This document shows, one piece after another, positions 1-11,949 of a stretch of 64,000 nt of DNA (position 1 is the first letter of the stretch; every line of letters starts with the position of its first letter). Position numbers and translations under genes: made by a program. This DNA is from Citrus sinensis (Eukaryota; Streptophyta; Magnoliopsida; Sapindales; Rutaceae), in assembly GCF_022201045.2 (NCBI RefSeq), contig NC_068561.1, forward strand, positions 12,487,001-12,551,000, written 5' to 3'. The notes below the pieces were generated by a model. It worked only from the letters and a program-made list of their open reading frames with translations. It did no database searches and had not been told where the DNA came from.

Positions 1-551
1 ATGTCACACTGATTTAAATTTTTAGTTCACTTCTCTCAAGTACTGTCATAATTGATTAATTAAAAATAAATGTTTACCATATAACGATTTTATTGGAGTA
101 TACAAAGACTTGATGGAAACATCCCCAATAGATATGACTGGATTTGGCGATATGTACAGAAACTAGAAAACCAGAAAAATGTCAAAGAAATTAAAAATCA
201 TGAAAACCTTCGCCCAGATAAAATCAAATATACAAAATAAAATAACACAAGCAGACCCAACCAACCAACCAACCAACCAACTAACAAGAAAATGGATACA
301 GTTATCTCACAAAATCATAGTGGATACTAGTCTCTTTTTCATATATTTTTTTTTTGATGCGGTCTCTTTCTCATACTTGAAACATCGGAAATGTTTTATG
401 TTTCCAGACAAAAATACTGAGATCTAAAATGTATATGCAACAAGCAGATAAAATTTTCAAATTTCTATTAGGCAAAAGATAAAATAAGAAAAAATCAGCA
501 AGGCTCATCAGTGCACAAATCCACCCTAGCCGGGGTAGGAGGAAAAAACAG
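1..551. other. 3' flank of the RRM-like gene, no gene seen
   Basis: AT-rich sequence beyond the stop codon of the minus-strand gene that ends at 552. It probably holds that gene's 3' UTR and spacer. A short simple repeat of ACCA units lies at about 255-284. The small ORFs here show no recognisable domain and I treat them as chance. Confidence 0.6.
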
Positions 552-2754
552 TTACTGCAGAACTCGCACCGAGACTTGATTATTGAGACAGAAGCCTCTA
601 TTCTTCCTAATGAATGCATCCATTGCCTGTGTCTGTGATGGGAAGCGAACAGTTGCCCATTTAATGGAATCTGGGAGTGACTGCCTGCAATAATATAATA
701 GGAAACAATAGAAAAAAGGAAAAGAAGTTAATGCATGAAGGTAATAACAAAGATCATTGTAATACTGTCCAACTGCAATGTAAAATACTAGGCATTAACC
801 TCAACATAAAACTGATGGAGGATGCCTCGTATTCACAGCCTGAGAGAAAGCGTTCTACATCTTCTGCAACAGCAATTCTAGGAACATTTTGCAGTAAAAC
901 CTGAAAAGCAGCAGATGAGATACAGTTAGCACCAGCTTAGATGTATCAGGGAAAATGTCTACATGCAAAGAACTTGGAGAGTCACAATGCACTAAGTTGC
1001 AGCTTTCAAACTTTATGAATATGGCAGAGAGCACCACAATTACCAAATCTAATATCTACATATTAGAGGACTGAAGCAGGTACAGGAACACAAACACAAC
1101 AAAGTGGTATCCCGTAAGCCTCAACAGACTTCAGAATCCATAATACTAAATAACCCAACACAAACACAGATTTACAGTTGCTTGAGAGAATTATTGCCTT
1201 ATGGCACAGAAAAGTCCACACACTACTGATATTCACAAAATACTATTCTAAAGACTTAAAAGATAATTCTACGAGCAAGAGCGATAGTAAAGTTTGCAAA
1301 ACTGAAAGTTGTAGTAGAAAGGGCCTGTCATACAGCCAGCATATTAACACAGTACCACAATCCTACCACATGGCGCACAGCTTCCTCTCTTACAATGTGA
1401 ATTGGCTAAGTGGCTTATAGAATCTCACAACAGTTAAAAAAAAAAATTGTGACTTCCTCTAATTTTTATGTTAATATGATCTCGTATCACAACTGACAAG
1501 ACACAGATGCTACTCTTTCCCAGTGATCAATGACCCAATCTCCTTTAGACTGTCGATTCCAATTCATGTGATTTGCTGATTTCAGACAACTCATCAAACA
1601 GCCAGCCTCACAAGTTAGCCTCAACAGCCAACAACTTCTTGTAGGACAAGCCTTCGTTTTTTTTTTCGTTTTTTCTTTAAGATCAGTACAGGGAAATATT
1701 GTAAACATCAGATGATCAGAATGATCAGAACAGTAAATATGGGGGGGGGGGGTGCTCTTAATTACAGTAACATATAAGAGGCATGAGTAATTGAGAACCC
1801 TTTTTTATCATTATTTTAAGAATAAATATAACCAAGAACATTACTTACAGTTTTTCCATTATAGGGCATGACAATATCCCATTCACTCTGTTCAGCCTGA
1901 TATTCAAGCACAGAAGTATAAGACCTATAAAAAATTTATGGTAAAAAACAACATAATCTGTCAAAACTTGGCGTGTGTATAAGCAGCAGCATTACCCTTT
2001 CCAATCTGTACAAGCGGCCCTTTCTCCCAATAAGCCTAAATGCATTATCATATGCACTAAAAGAAGGGAATTGCATCATCCTGATCACAAGAGAGAACAT
2101 TTAGAAAACGAAAAATCAAGCATAAAAATTTCTAAACAAAATTCCAGCTAGAAAACATATAAAATAAAGCAACGAGAGCAAATACATTGCAAAGGGCATA
2201 TAGTTGCGGGTGTAGTTGACTTTGAGATCATCTGGCGTCAAATTACAGCCCTCAAGCAAGTTGATTATATCACTCTTCAGTGTTTGCCTTGATATGCCCA
2301 ACAATTTCCCATAAAACACACCTAATAACAAAGCAAAAAAAAAATCAAAAAAATAATTTTTTTTTCTGTCGTCGAAGTTCCGAATATAGGAACCCCGGTT
2401 CAATAAATAAATAAATAAAAAAATATATAGCTGTAGTTAAACAAAATAAATTCATATAAATGATAAAATTCCTTAAGTGAATTATTTTTTCCCTAAACCC
2501 TAAACCCTGATTTCGACACAAAATAGCGAAAAATGCGATCAAGTTAATTCCAAAAATGCGACAGAATTAGTACCTTTAGTTGGTGTTTGAAGAAACAGAT
2601 CGATTGACGCATCATTTGGCGGCGGCGGCGGCGGTGCCTCTGTTTCGGTCGAGAAATGTTTCGGTGATTGACGAAGAAGAGACGGGAGGCTGTGAATCGG
2701 CTTAATCGTTCTAAGCGAAACGCTCGATTTGATTGCGTTTCGAAGAAGGCTCAT
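552..2754 (-). CDS. Small protein with two RRM-like domains, probably mitochondrial
   Basis: Six exons on the minus strand: 2754-2574, 2321-2186, 2080-2012, 1924-1849, 900-800 and 684-552, giving 231 residues. Junctions are GT-AG. The start is the Met of MSLLRNAIKSS; the N-terminus is basic and rich in Ser, Arg and Leu (to about residue 35), like a mitochondrial presequence, followed by a run of six prolines. Exons 2-3 encode a first RRM-like fold (about residues 60-125). Exons 5-6 encode a second, with an RNP2-like VLLQNVP and an RNP1-like KWATVRFPSQTQAMDAF. The protein ends in VSVRVLQ. Inference: an organellar RNA-binding protein; binding is not shown. The exon 3 donor is uncertain. The GT at 2011 keeps the frame. 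The alternative GT at 1995 adds LYRLER-like residues but puts exon 4 out of frame. An in-frame upstream Met at 2931 is probably not used. Confidence 0.85.
2491..2509 (-). promoter_or_regulatory. Double telo-box (AAACCCTA repeats) in intron 1
   Basis: Two tandem copies of the plant telo-box core, AAACCCT on the plus strand, lie within the first intron of the RRM-like gene, about 245 bp inside the start codon. Telo-boxes are known near the 5' ends of plant genes for ribosome biogenesis and translation. A regulatory role here is inference only. Confidence 0.45.
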
Positions 2755-5700
2755 GGCTTTGGAGTAATAAGTAATCAGGGTTTTGCGATGGCTTCTGTCG
2801 CCGGGACTTGTGGGAGAAAGGCATGTGGGGAGTACTGACCGTAACGAGTCGATGATGATCCGCTGCGTTTTGGGAGCTTGAAGTCCAAATTGTTGGCCCA
2901 AACTGAATTGGACCAGTGGGCCTATGGCCATACTTTCTTTCCCAAAACCGAGGCATTTTTTAAATTAAGAGTAAATTTCAGTTTATCCTACCATGAATTG
3001 GTAATCTTTAAATCATTTTTTTAAAATATCATATTATTTCTCTGTTATTTTTTACCGTCATAAAGATAAAATAATATTTTTACATTCTCCTTTCAATCAA
3101 TTAATAAAAAAAGATCAAACTTCTATATAATGTAAGCTAATTTTCATAGGCCTAAATCTTTTTAAATTTTTTTAAAATACACACAAATATTTCAAATATT
3201 TATAGCACGCACGTAAATACTTTAAAAATTTTCATTTTACACTTGTGGATACCAAACCTATGGCCAACCAATTGAAATTAAGAAGAGATAATTTAAAATT
3301 GCTAGTTAACAAAATTGTTAAAAAAAAATGATATTTTCATATTTTAATAAGTCAACAACAGTCAATCATTAAAGATAACTACTTTTAGGGGTAATATGAT
3401 GTTTAAATAAATGGGTAATTTGAAGATTATCAATTCAAGAAAGGGTAATTCGAAATTCACTCTTAAATCAATTTTTAAAAAAGATTCCACATAGGAATCC
3501 TCAAAGCATGGGAAAAAAATAATTTTATTTGTAAGCTAAGATCAAAGGAAAATTTTAATAGCTAAGGATTTACTAACTTAATAGTCAAAATTATGTTAAT
3601 AATTAGATAATTTGAAATATGTTTAATATATTTAATGTGTCTGATTTGTTTGAGTACAATTTGGATGATAAGGAGTTGTGCCGCCATAATTTGAGGGTGA
3701 GTTCTTTCTTAAGTGAAGGGAACTGATATAGGTTGGTTGTATAGGTTGAGTAGGGTGTCTTTTTGATGATATAACTTGAGCTATTGGTGTTTGTTATAGG
3801 CTCATAATATATCATTGTAAAGTTTGCGATGAGACAAAGCTAAGCTATATTGCCCCCATGGTTTAGTTGGAAATTTTATTTCTTTAGTAGTCATTTTGTG
3901 AGTTTAAGTTCTTTTCCTACTCTTTTCAAAATTTTTATTTCTTTTAGATAGAGTGCCATTTGTTTTATCTTTCTTATTCCAATTAGTAGAATTTTATTAG
4001 ATTATATTATAATAATTTGGGCTTGCTTATTTGGGTAAATTCACATTATTTAGGAATAATACGAAAGGGCCTTAAAACCTTAATTTGTTATTCAAACTTT
4101 TATCAATGAAATTTCAGACTCCCATAAACTTTCAAAAACTTTTATTTCTCTATCTTTCAATCTCAACGTTTATGTTTCATCATTATATCTCCTTTAGTAT
4201 TTTGCCGAAGAAATCAAAGTATCTATGAGGGAAAAATTGAATCCATATTTTGCTTGCTGCTGATTACCCTTTGATGAACAGTAAAATTTGAAATGAATCA
4301 TCTAATATAATGATGTAAAAAATAACTTCGGACCCGTGCGAGATTATTGTATTAATTAATTAATATTAAAATCTCAGGCTAATTTTTAGTTAACACTATA
4401 ACTACACACAAATAGGACACTACTTTTGCTATCATCTTTTAAGTTCTTTATCAAATTTCCCGTTGGATAGCCAATATGACTTATGCTTCTGGACAAAACT
4501 ATCTTAACCCCGTTACACCAAACACCATTTTACTATTTTCTTCAACAATCCTTATTGTTTTTTGTAAATAATAAAAACTATAAGTTTTAATAATTTTATG
4601 TAATAAACCCAATTAAAATATAATAATTTTAAAATTCTAAAAAATTTATACTCTCTATCTCCTTCTCAATCAATTTTAAATTTAAGTTTCATTCTTTAAA
4701 ATTTTAAATTTAAATAATAGAATAAATATTATATAATTTATTTGTTTTCATATTAAATAAATAATTGATCAGCTTCATACGTGGGATTAAGTATAAGTAA
4801 TTTTACATAATCTCAAATTTACATATACAAAATTTATTAATTTGAAAATATTATTTATAAACTCTATAATGAATTTAAATGACTATCCAAGCATTTATTT
4901 AATATTTATTTATTTTTCATTTTAATATTGTAAAAATGTATATAAAACCTTATCCAATTTTGTGTTACACTAAATACAAAATAGTATTATTAAAATATAA
5001 TTGGTATTTTAAGTAAATAGAAGTGGAGAGTATTTTACCAAGTTAAAATAATCCATCCATATCTTTAATATATAAATATGTTTGTTTACTAAATTACCTT
5101 TTTGACAATAAAATATTTAATGGACCAATGTGTCAAAATTTTGAAATTTAATATTTTCTTATTCTTTTAGTAAACATAAGGGACTACATTGTTAATAACT
5201 AAATTATAACATCTAAGCCGTTGGGAATAGCTTTTGCAACTCTTGAATTGAATCCGATGGTTAGATCATCAAAAGACAAAAAAATGATATGCACCCTATG
5301 CTTCTTACATAATATATGTTTTAGTTTTACTATCCTCCGTTTTTTTGTAATGATCTCAATTGTCTGAAGGAATCTCAATCTTGCGTATGAAAACAATATA
5401 AAAAAAACAAAGGATGGTACAGGCAAGGACGTAGACATTTGAGGTTTCTTGTTTATCTTAGCACGTGTCATTTTCTTTCTTTCTGCCTGTCTTAGGAGTT
5501 GGAACTTGGAAGAGGACTTGTCATTTTCTATTTGCACTAAATCATTAGTTAATTTTAAGCATTTGAGATTCCTTCGTAGCTAGCAAGGAATTCTGCTTCA
5601 GCACTGTAAGCAATTGCCATATTTACCCTTTGAAATTGTTTAATTTAAAATTGCTTACACGTAGTTTACGTGAATCGTCATTCACTTCAATCTTTAATTC

Positions 5701-7417
5701 TTCATTACTCGCAAGAGATAAAAACAAAACTTTTGGATTTTCTTTTAATTAAATTATTTTTTTCAGGGAAAAATAATAATAACAATCACAAATTTAAAGT
5801 GACGAAGAAAAAGCTGAAGGCTTATCCCTCCAAAAGCATCGTCATCTTAATGTTTGAGTTTAAATAATATTGAATTAAATTAAATTAAATTATTTTTAGT
5901 AACATTAAGTAAATTACCCTTTCAAAAAAAGTAAATTAATTTCAAAATAATGTTTAATTAAATTATAAACCTAATTATAACTAATTTATTTATTTTACTA
6001 TTTACATTTCAAATTAAATTGTTCCTGAATTCAAAAATTTTAAATTATATCTAATAATAACTATTGAAGATTTTATACTCCGTAAACATCGTGTATTTTT
6101 TCCCCTAAGATTCCACTCCAAACTGAAAAAGAATTAAATTTCCCTTTACGCTCTATTTTTTTCCCCTCTCCACTCTTCTTATTTCTCTTCTCCTCCCCTC
6201 TCCTTTATTAGTTCTTACTACCAAACATGATCTAAGGGATAGCTCAATTAACTTGTCATTTGTCAAAGAAGAAAATCGATTCATCTAATACTAGTTTTGA
6301 GGAAGAAAAAGAATATGAAAAAATTATGTAATTTGTGTTTATGTCTGGAGATGATACGAGACTATAAGCAAGGTGGGTGGAAAAAAATAAAAAACCAATA
6401 GTTCAACGAAACATGACTTAAATATAGTTGCATTTATCTTTTGGCTTGAAAATTGAATAGATCGAAAGTTTGAATCAATTTAAATATAATAATAATGTTT
6501 TTTTTTTTTTTTTAAATTTTCAATTGATACTTGTGTAGTATTTATAAGTATGACCTTCTAATAAAAACAGTAAAGTATTATAGAGATTATACTATATCAC
6601 TTCTCCAACAAAACATTATTGGTTACTTGCAATATTGAAAATATTTAATTGTAAACTGTGTGACACTTCTCAAAATAATAATAATAACAATAATAAGAGA
6701 TCTAATCTAATGTGCATCATCACATATATTACGGTGTGTGATAATACACATGGCGAGTTTTTATTAATAAAAATATAAATTTAGAGCATAATTATGTAAA
6801 TAAAATTTTTTCATGTACATCATCACGCATCATAACGTGTGGGACGGCACATCTGATGGAAATTCATAACAATATTGATCGGATTGGACTAATAGTTATC
6901 TAAAATAATTTATTCTTTAAACGACAGTTAACCGTTTGATTCGGTCCAGAATAATCGTTTTGGCTTCCCAGTCGACACCAGTTAAGTCGTGCAGAGTTAT
7001 CAACACTCAATGTAGGCCCCACCCACGACCGATTGTTTCGTATAAGTCGTACGTACGCGGTACGTCCATTTAACCTTCGGCGCCATCTACTCTCAACAGC
7101 GAGGCATTCGTTAACTCAGAAGCTGCCACGTAATCCGACATATCTTTGCTTTTATTTTATTCTTTTTGATTTTACGAACATGATTTTTATGATTCTTCTT
7201 CAGATAGTAACTCCACTAGGTTGCAATTGTTTTGATCTAAGGCAGGTCGTTTCTCTATAAACGACACTTCCTTATCTTATTAAATAGTTAATTTGCATTT
7301 TTGTGAGCCTGGTTGGTTAGGGACCTTAAACTTAAAGTTGAAGAGGGAACAAGTCCAGGAAGATTCATTCATCGTAAGTTACTCGAAGAGGGCTGCAAAA
7401 ACTCAAAGATCTCCTAA
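2755..7417. other. Long AT-rich spacer between two divergent genes
   Basis: About 4.7 kb between the minus-strand RRM-like gene and the plus-strand ALS3-type gene, so it holds both promoters. It is very AT-rich, with poly-A and poly-T runs and pyrimidine tracts at about 6150-6220. I find no recognisable coding domain, LTR or inverted repeat pair. The last 400 bp are less AT-rich and are the likely promoter and 5' UTR of the ALS3-type gene. The ORF at 5199-5537 has no recognisable features. Confidence 0.6.
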
Positions 7418-9127
7418 ATGGGAACCATGGATGTTGAGTGGCTGCTTGATTTTCTCAAGGGCATGATAAAGCCACTGGCTGCCACTGCGGTTGTGCTGCT
7501 GGCTGTCCTGTTGTCGTTTTTACAGAAGCTTGGGATAGAAGGAGAGATGATTTACTCCATTGTCAGAGCTTTCCTTCAGCTCTCCGTTATTGGGTTTGTT
7601 CTTCAGTTCATTTTCAGTCAGGATAACAGAGGATGGATTATTTTAGCTTACCTTTTCATGGTTTGTATTTCTTCTCCATTTCTCTAATATTTTTGCGTTT
7701 CATTTCACTATATATTTGTTTGTTTGCCAAGGGAAAGGAAAAAAAAAAAATGAGTTCATGATCTCGTCGGTGGTTTACTTTCTTTTCTTTTTTTTTTTTC
7801 TGATTGCTGGTATAATCGGTTGGATTTTTCTGTTATAAGCTCAACAAATGGAAAAAAAAAACAGAAAGAAAAGACAATGAATTAAAATAAGATTTAAAGA
7901 ATTGGACACAGGGCATAATTCAGCTGACGGTTTGGAACTTTTATTGTACATATACAGAGATTGCGTGCTTTAGTTCAGCTTATCTGATACGAGAGGACAT
8001 AAAGAGACGATAGGTGATTTGTACTTATTGGATAGCTACTTCATGTAGGACAATTTTAGAATTTTAATTTTTTGTTCGTTTTAATTAGAGTTAGATTAGG
8101 TAGATTAGGTATGTCATTTAGTAATACTCTTATTTTAGCTAAATTCACTTTTTAGCTTATCATAGTCTTGGTTTTTTTTTCATTAGAGCATCATCTAGTC
8201 ATCATTGTGTCTAGAATTATTCGACAAAGTGATTTTATCTTCAATCTGTTACCCCAATGCATCACTACTAGTGACAAATATAAAAATTTGAACATGCAAG
8301 GCCTTGTGTGGCTTCCAATCTTTTTTTTCTTAAAAAAAAAAATTATTAATCTCTTTTGAAGTTATGGCATATTTCTGGTCATTGCTATTTGGTATTGGTA
8401 TGTCTCTCATGGAAGCTTTGTTATTAAAATGTATAGTTTCACTGTTTCTTGTAGGTCATTGTTGCTGGTTATACAGCCGGTCAACGAGCTAAACATGTAC
8501 CCCGTGGGAAGTATGTCGCCGGAGCTTCTATTCTGGCAGGAACGGCAGTGACAATGCTTATGCTTGTGGTACTAAACGTCTTCCCTTTTACCCCAAGATA
8601 CATCATCCCAGTCGCAGGAATGATGGTTGGAAATGCAATGACAGTAACTGGGGTTACAATGAAAAGGCTTCGAGATGATATCAAGATTCAGTTGAACTTG
8701 GTAAGTGTCAATGTAAGAAGTACCAATTTCGAGTGTCGGTTCCTTCGGATCCGTGGAATTGGCAACATTGATTGTCAATGACTTCTTTCTAATTGCGGAT
8801 TTACTTTTACAGGTGGAGACGGCATTGGCTCTGGGCGCAACACCGAGACAGGCAACAAAGCAGCAGGTGAAGAGGTCTCTGGTCATTGCACTGTCTCCAG
8901 TTCTGGATAATGCCAAAACTGTGGGTCTCATCTCGCTTCCCGGCGCAATGACTGGCATGATAATGGGAGGAGCTTCTCCTCTGGAAGCCATTCAACTGCA
9001 GATTGTTGTAATGAACATGCTTATTGGCGCTTCCACAGTTAGCAGCATCATGTCCACATACCTCTGTTGGCCTGCCTTCTTTACCAAAGCATATCAGTTG
9101 GAAAGTAAGGTCTTCCGTACAGATTGA
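7418..9127 (+). CDS. ALS3: ALS3-type UPF0014/FetB membrane permease
   Basis: Three exons, 7418-7660, 8455-8700 and 8813-9127, with GT-AG junctions all in phase 0, encode 267 residues, close to the usual length of plant ALS3. The product is hydrophobic, with about seven membrane spans. It carries conserved family blocks: LQLSVIGFVLQFIF, the loop GQRAKHVPRG, VAGMMVGNAM, ALALGATPRQA and LISLPGAMTGMIMGGASP. Arabidopsis ALS3 is an ABC-type permease lacking its own ATP-binding domain. It works with the partner STAR1 in aluminium tolerance and phosphate-starvation root responses, at the plasma membrane or tonoplast. That role is family knowledge, not shown here. The start MGTMDVEWLLDFLKG is the first Met and directly precedes the first span. 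The gene looks intact. Confidence 0.95.
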
Positions 9128-10244
9128 GGCTTTTATAATTTTATTCCCACTGCTCAGTCCCCTTTAAATTAATGTAATGCCTCAATGGGCTCGATTATGA
9201 ATTGTTTTATCCCCATAGCAAAGTTACAGTGGGCCTTCAATTATTAGTCTTGTACCATTGAATATAAAAGTCTAACGATGGACTTCAGATGGAGGCAGAA
9301 TTTTGATAATTTAGAACTGTGCTTTTGGGAACTGTCGATGATGTCATCAGTCTCTTTACTTACTTCTTGCAAGAGAATCGGAACCAATGAAAAGGAAATC
9401 CATTTACAATATGAAATTGTCTTCAATATCTCCTTCCATCAAACTTTCAGAATGTTGCTCCACAAATTTATTGGCTGCACTACAAATATATATATCGAGA
9501 ATCCCAATAAATTTCAATTGTAATATATCTATAGAACTATAACGAGTTCTGGAAAATTAAAAAAAAAGAAAGAAACTCAACAATATTTGATGCCATCACA
9601 CAACTTGGAGCAAAGATGCCAAAATGAAAGTAGCAAAAGCAACTTTTGCAGGGGGCCGAGTCACATGTAAATATGTAAGCACAAGCCTGCTACCCAAACT
9701 TTAGAGATGCTTTCATGATCATGTTTTTCTTCTCTGTACAATTTATTACACTTTAATGAAATTGTGCGAAATAGATGATACACACACACATGTGTGTGTG
9801 TGTGTGTATGTATGTATATGTGGGCATTGTTTTGTTACATAATAACGTAACAAACATGAGATAAATACCAACGTGTTAGCTTTTAAATTTAAAATATAAT
9901 GGCTTGAAATGAAACATAACAGTAATAGGGTAATTGTGGGGAATTAGGACAAATTGTTTAGAAACTAAATTGACTATAGGGTAAAATAGTAACTGTGATA
10001 TATGTGATCTATAAATAAAAGGGCAGTGGCACAGGGTTGCTATGCACCTGCTACGCTAGCTCGTGCCAATAAACCAAAGAATGTTCTGCATTATGCGCTA
10101 AACATTTGTATTGCTTTTTATTTGATCCCAGCATAGCATTTTGCTTTCAGTTTCTTGGGAGAAACCTTACCATACCACCATCCTTGTTGATTGTGTGCGT
10201 GATTTAAAGTTAAATTTCTAGGTGAAAGAAATATTAATAAAGGA
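9128..10244. other. Spacer with a possible solo LTR or promoter-like unit
   Basis: Downstream of the ALS3-type gene. The first 100 bp are its likely 3' UTR. From about 9830 to 10200 there is an LTR-like layout: TATAAATA at 10010, then AATAAA at 10069 and T-rich sequence. I cannot define both ends or a target duplication, so this is only a possibility. Confidence 0.35.
9780..9822. repeat. CA/TG and TATG microsatellite
   Basis: A run of CA dinucleotides switches directly into a run of TG dinucleotides and then TATG units. The CA to TG switch makes the tract self-complementary. Confidence 0.9.
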
Positions 10245-10527
10245 TGTTTGGCTAGCTAGAAAATGAAAGAAAAAGAGAGAGAGATGAGAGAAGAAAGATC
10301 TGGAGACTTCTTGTTATTTTTATTAACACACTAAAAATGATTACAACGACTGTATTTATAGAAGCATCTTTCGGCTAAACTAATTCTGTTACATACTCTG
10401 ATGAATGCTTAACAACTTCAACGCTATGCTGAGTTGGCTTAACTAACTATGCTCTGTTATCAGCTGAGAACCAATCTAATGTGAGCGAGTCTACAAAACT
10501 TATCATGCTTCACTATAATCACTAACA
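10245..10527 (-). repeat. 3' LTR of a decayed minus-strand copia element
   Basis: On the minus strand the segment starts TGTTAG right after a purine tract (TTGAGTGGGGA) and ends CCAAACA, giving TG...CA ends over 283 bp. It has a TATAAATA box followed by TGTAATCATTTT and a CT-rich tract. The same layout recurs in the solo LTR at 28023-28375, so the two are related. The right-hand neighbour is copia RNase H coding sequence in the same orientation. Confidence 0.7.
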
Positions 10528-11935
10528 TCCCCACTCAAGCTAAACTGTCTAGAATTGACGTTTAGCTTGCTTCTTAGATAATGAAATTGTCCAAATGTTA
10601 AAGGCTTGGTTAGAACATCTGTTGTTTGGTCTTCACTGGGAATAAAGCATACTTCAATCTTCTTAGCAACAACCTTTTCTCTAATGGAATGATACACTAG
10701 ATTGTAAGCCAAAGATATCGCTCCTTGATTGTCACACCACATAATAGGCACTTCAGCAACAAAATTGTATTAAGCCTCTGTACTTGATCTTTAGACTACT
10801 GCCTGCTTCTTTGAAAACCATGATATCAAGTTTGGACCAATATACACTGCATATCCTGCCACTGACCAAGATACACTGCATATCCTGCCATTGACCTTCT
10901 ATCATCTCTATCACACGCCAATCTGAGTCACTGAAACAATTGATTTGCATGCTACCACAATAATAGAAATGCAACCCAAAATGAATAACACCCTTAAGGT
11001 ATCTCAATAGCCTTTTACAAGCTTCCTAATGTGTAGTTTTAGGACAGTTCATAAGTTGGCTTAGTTTGTTTATAGAGAATGCTATTTCAGGTCTGGTCAG
11101 TATAATATACTGTAATGCACCAACTAAACTTCTATATTATGAAGCATTAACAATAGTTGTACCTGAATCCTTGGTGATATATTGCCCTATTGATATGGGA
11201 GTTGGTACAGGACTGCAGGCAGCCATGTTATGCTTGGATAAAAGATCATCAACATATTTGGCCTGATATAAATGAAGACCATTGGCTGTTTTAGCTACCT
11301 AAACTCCAAGAAAATAGTTCAGTTCCCATAAATCCTTTAAAGCAAATGTGTGCTGCATATCTAAAACAAGTTGCTGAACAAGAAGGGAGCTTGAGCCAGT
11401 AATGATTATGTCATCTATATAAACCAGTACCAAAAGCACATGACTAGTTACTCTTTTGGAAAATAAAGAACTGTCTGACTTAGAACTCATGAAACCACAT
11501 TATTGCACCATTGCTATCTTCAGTCGATCAAACTAAGCTCTAAGAGCTTGTTTAAGACCATGGAGAGCCTTCTTTAGCTTACATATATAATGAAGCTTGG
11601 TAGTATCAATAAATCCCTCGGGCTACTCTATGTATACATCTTCAACTAAATTGCCATTGAGGAAGACATTATTGACATCTACCTGCCTAAGTGACCATTT
11701 GTTCATGACTACTAGATTGAGTACAATTCTGACAGTTGAAGCTTTTACAACTGGACTAAATGTTTCATTGTAGTCCATTTCTTGTGTTTGATGAAACCAT
11801 TTGGCTACAAATTTAGCTTTGTAGTGAAATATAGAACCATCCGAGTTGTATTTAATTCGGAAAACCCACTTGTTACCTACTACTTTAACTGATGTAGTTG
11901 GTAAGACCAATTCCCAAGTATTATTAGCTTGAAGA
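10528..11935 (-). pseudogene. Decayed Ty1/copia reverse transcriptase-RNase H, 3' half
   Basis: Read on the minus strand, broken frames carry copia pol blocks in the right order: NKWVFRIKYNSDGS and KAKFVAKWFHQTQEMDY (11910-11623), the catalytic LVYIDDIIITG block (about 11450-11400), then the RNase H end with MWCDNQGAISLA and DVLTKPLT (10751-10550). Frameshifts and stops separate the blocks. Upstream parts (gag, protease, integrase) are missing. The left side is its LTR; at about 11936-11946 it is cut off against a different copia element on the plus strand. It cannot make a complete polyprotein. Confidence 0.85.
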
Positions 11936-11949
11936 GCTTGATACAGAAT

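Noticed and set aside
2755..2931. Upstream in-frame Met at 2931 of the RRM-like gene
   Set aside because: The extra 59 residues look like translated UTR; the later Met begins a good targeting peptide.
5199..5537. 112-codon minus-strand ORF in the spacer
   Set aside because: No domain and low-complexity composition in AT-rich sequence; likely chance.
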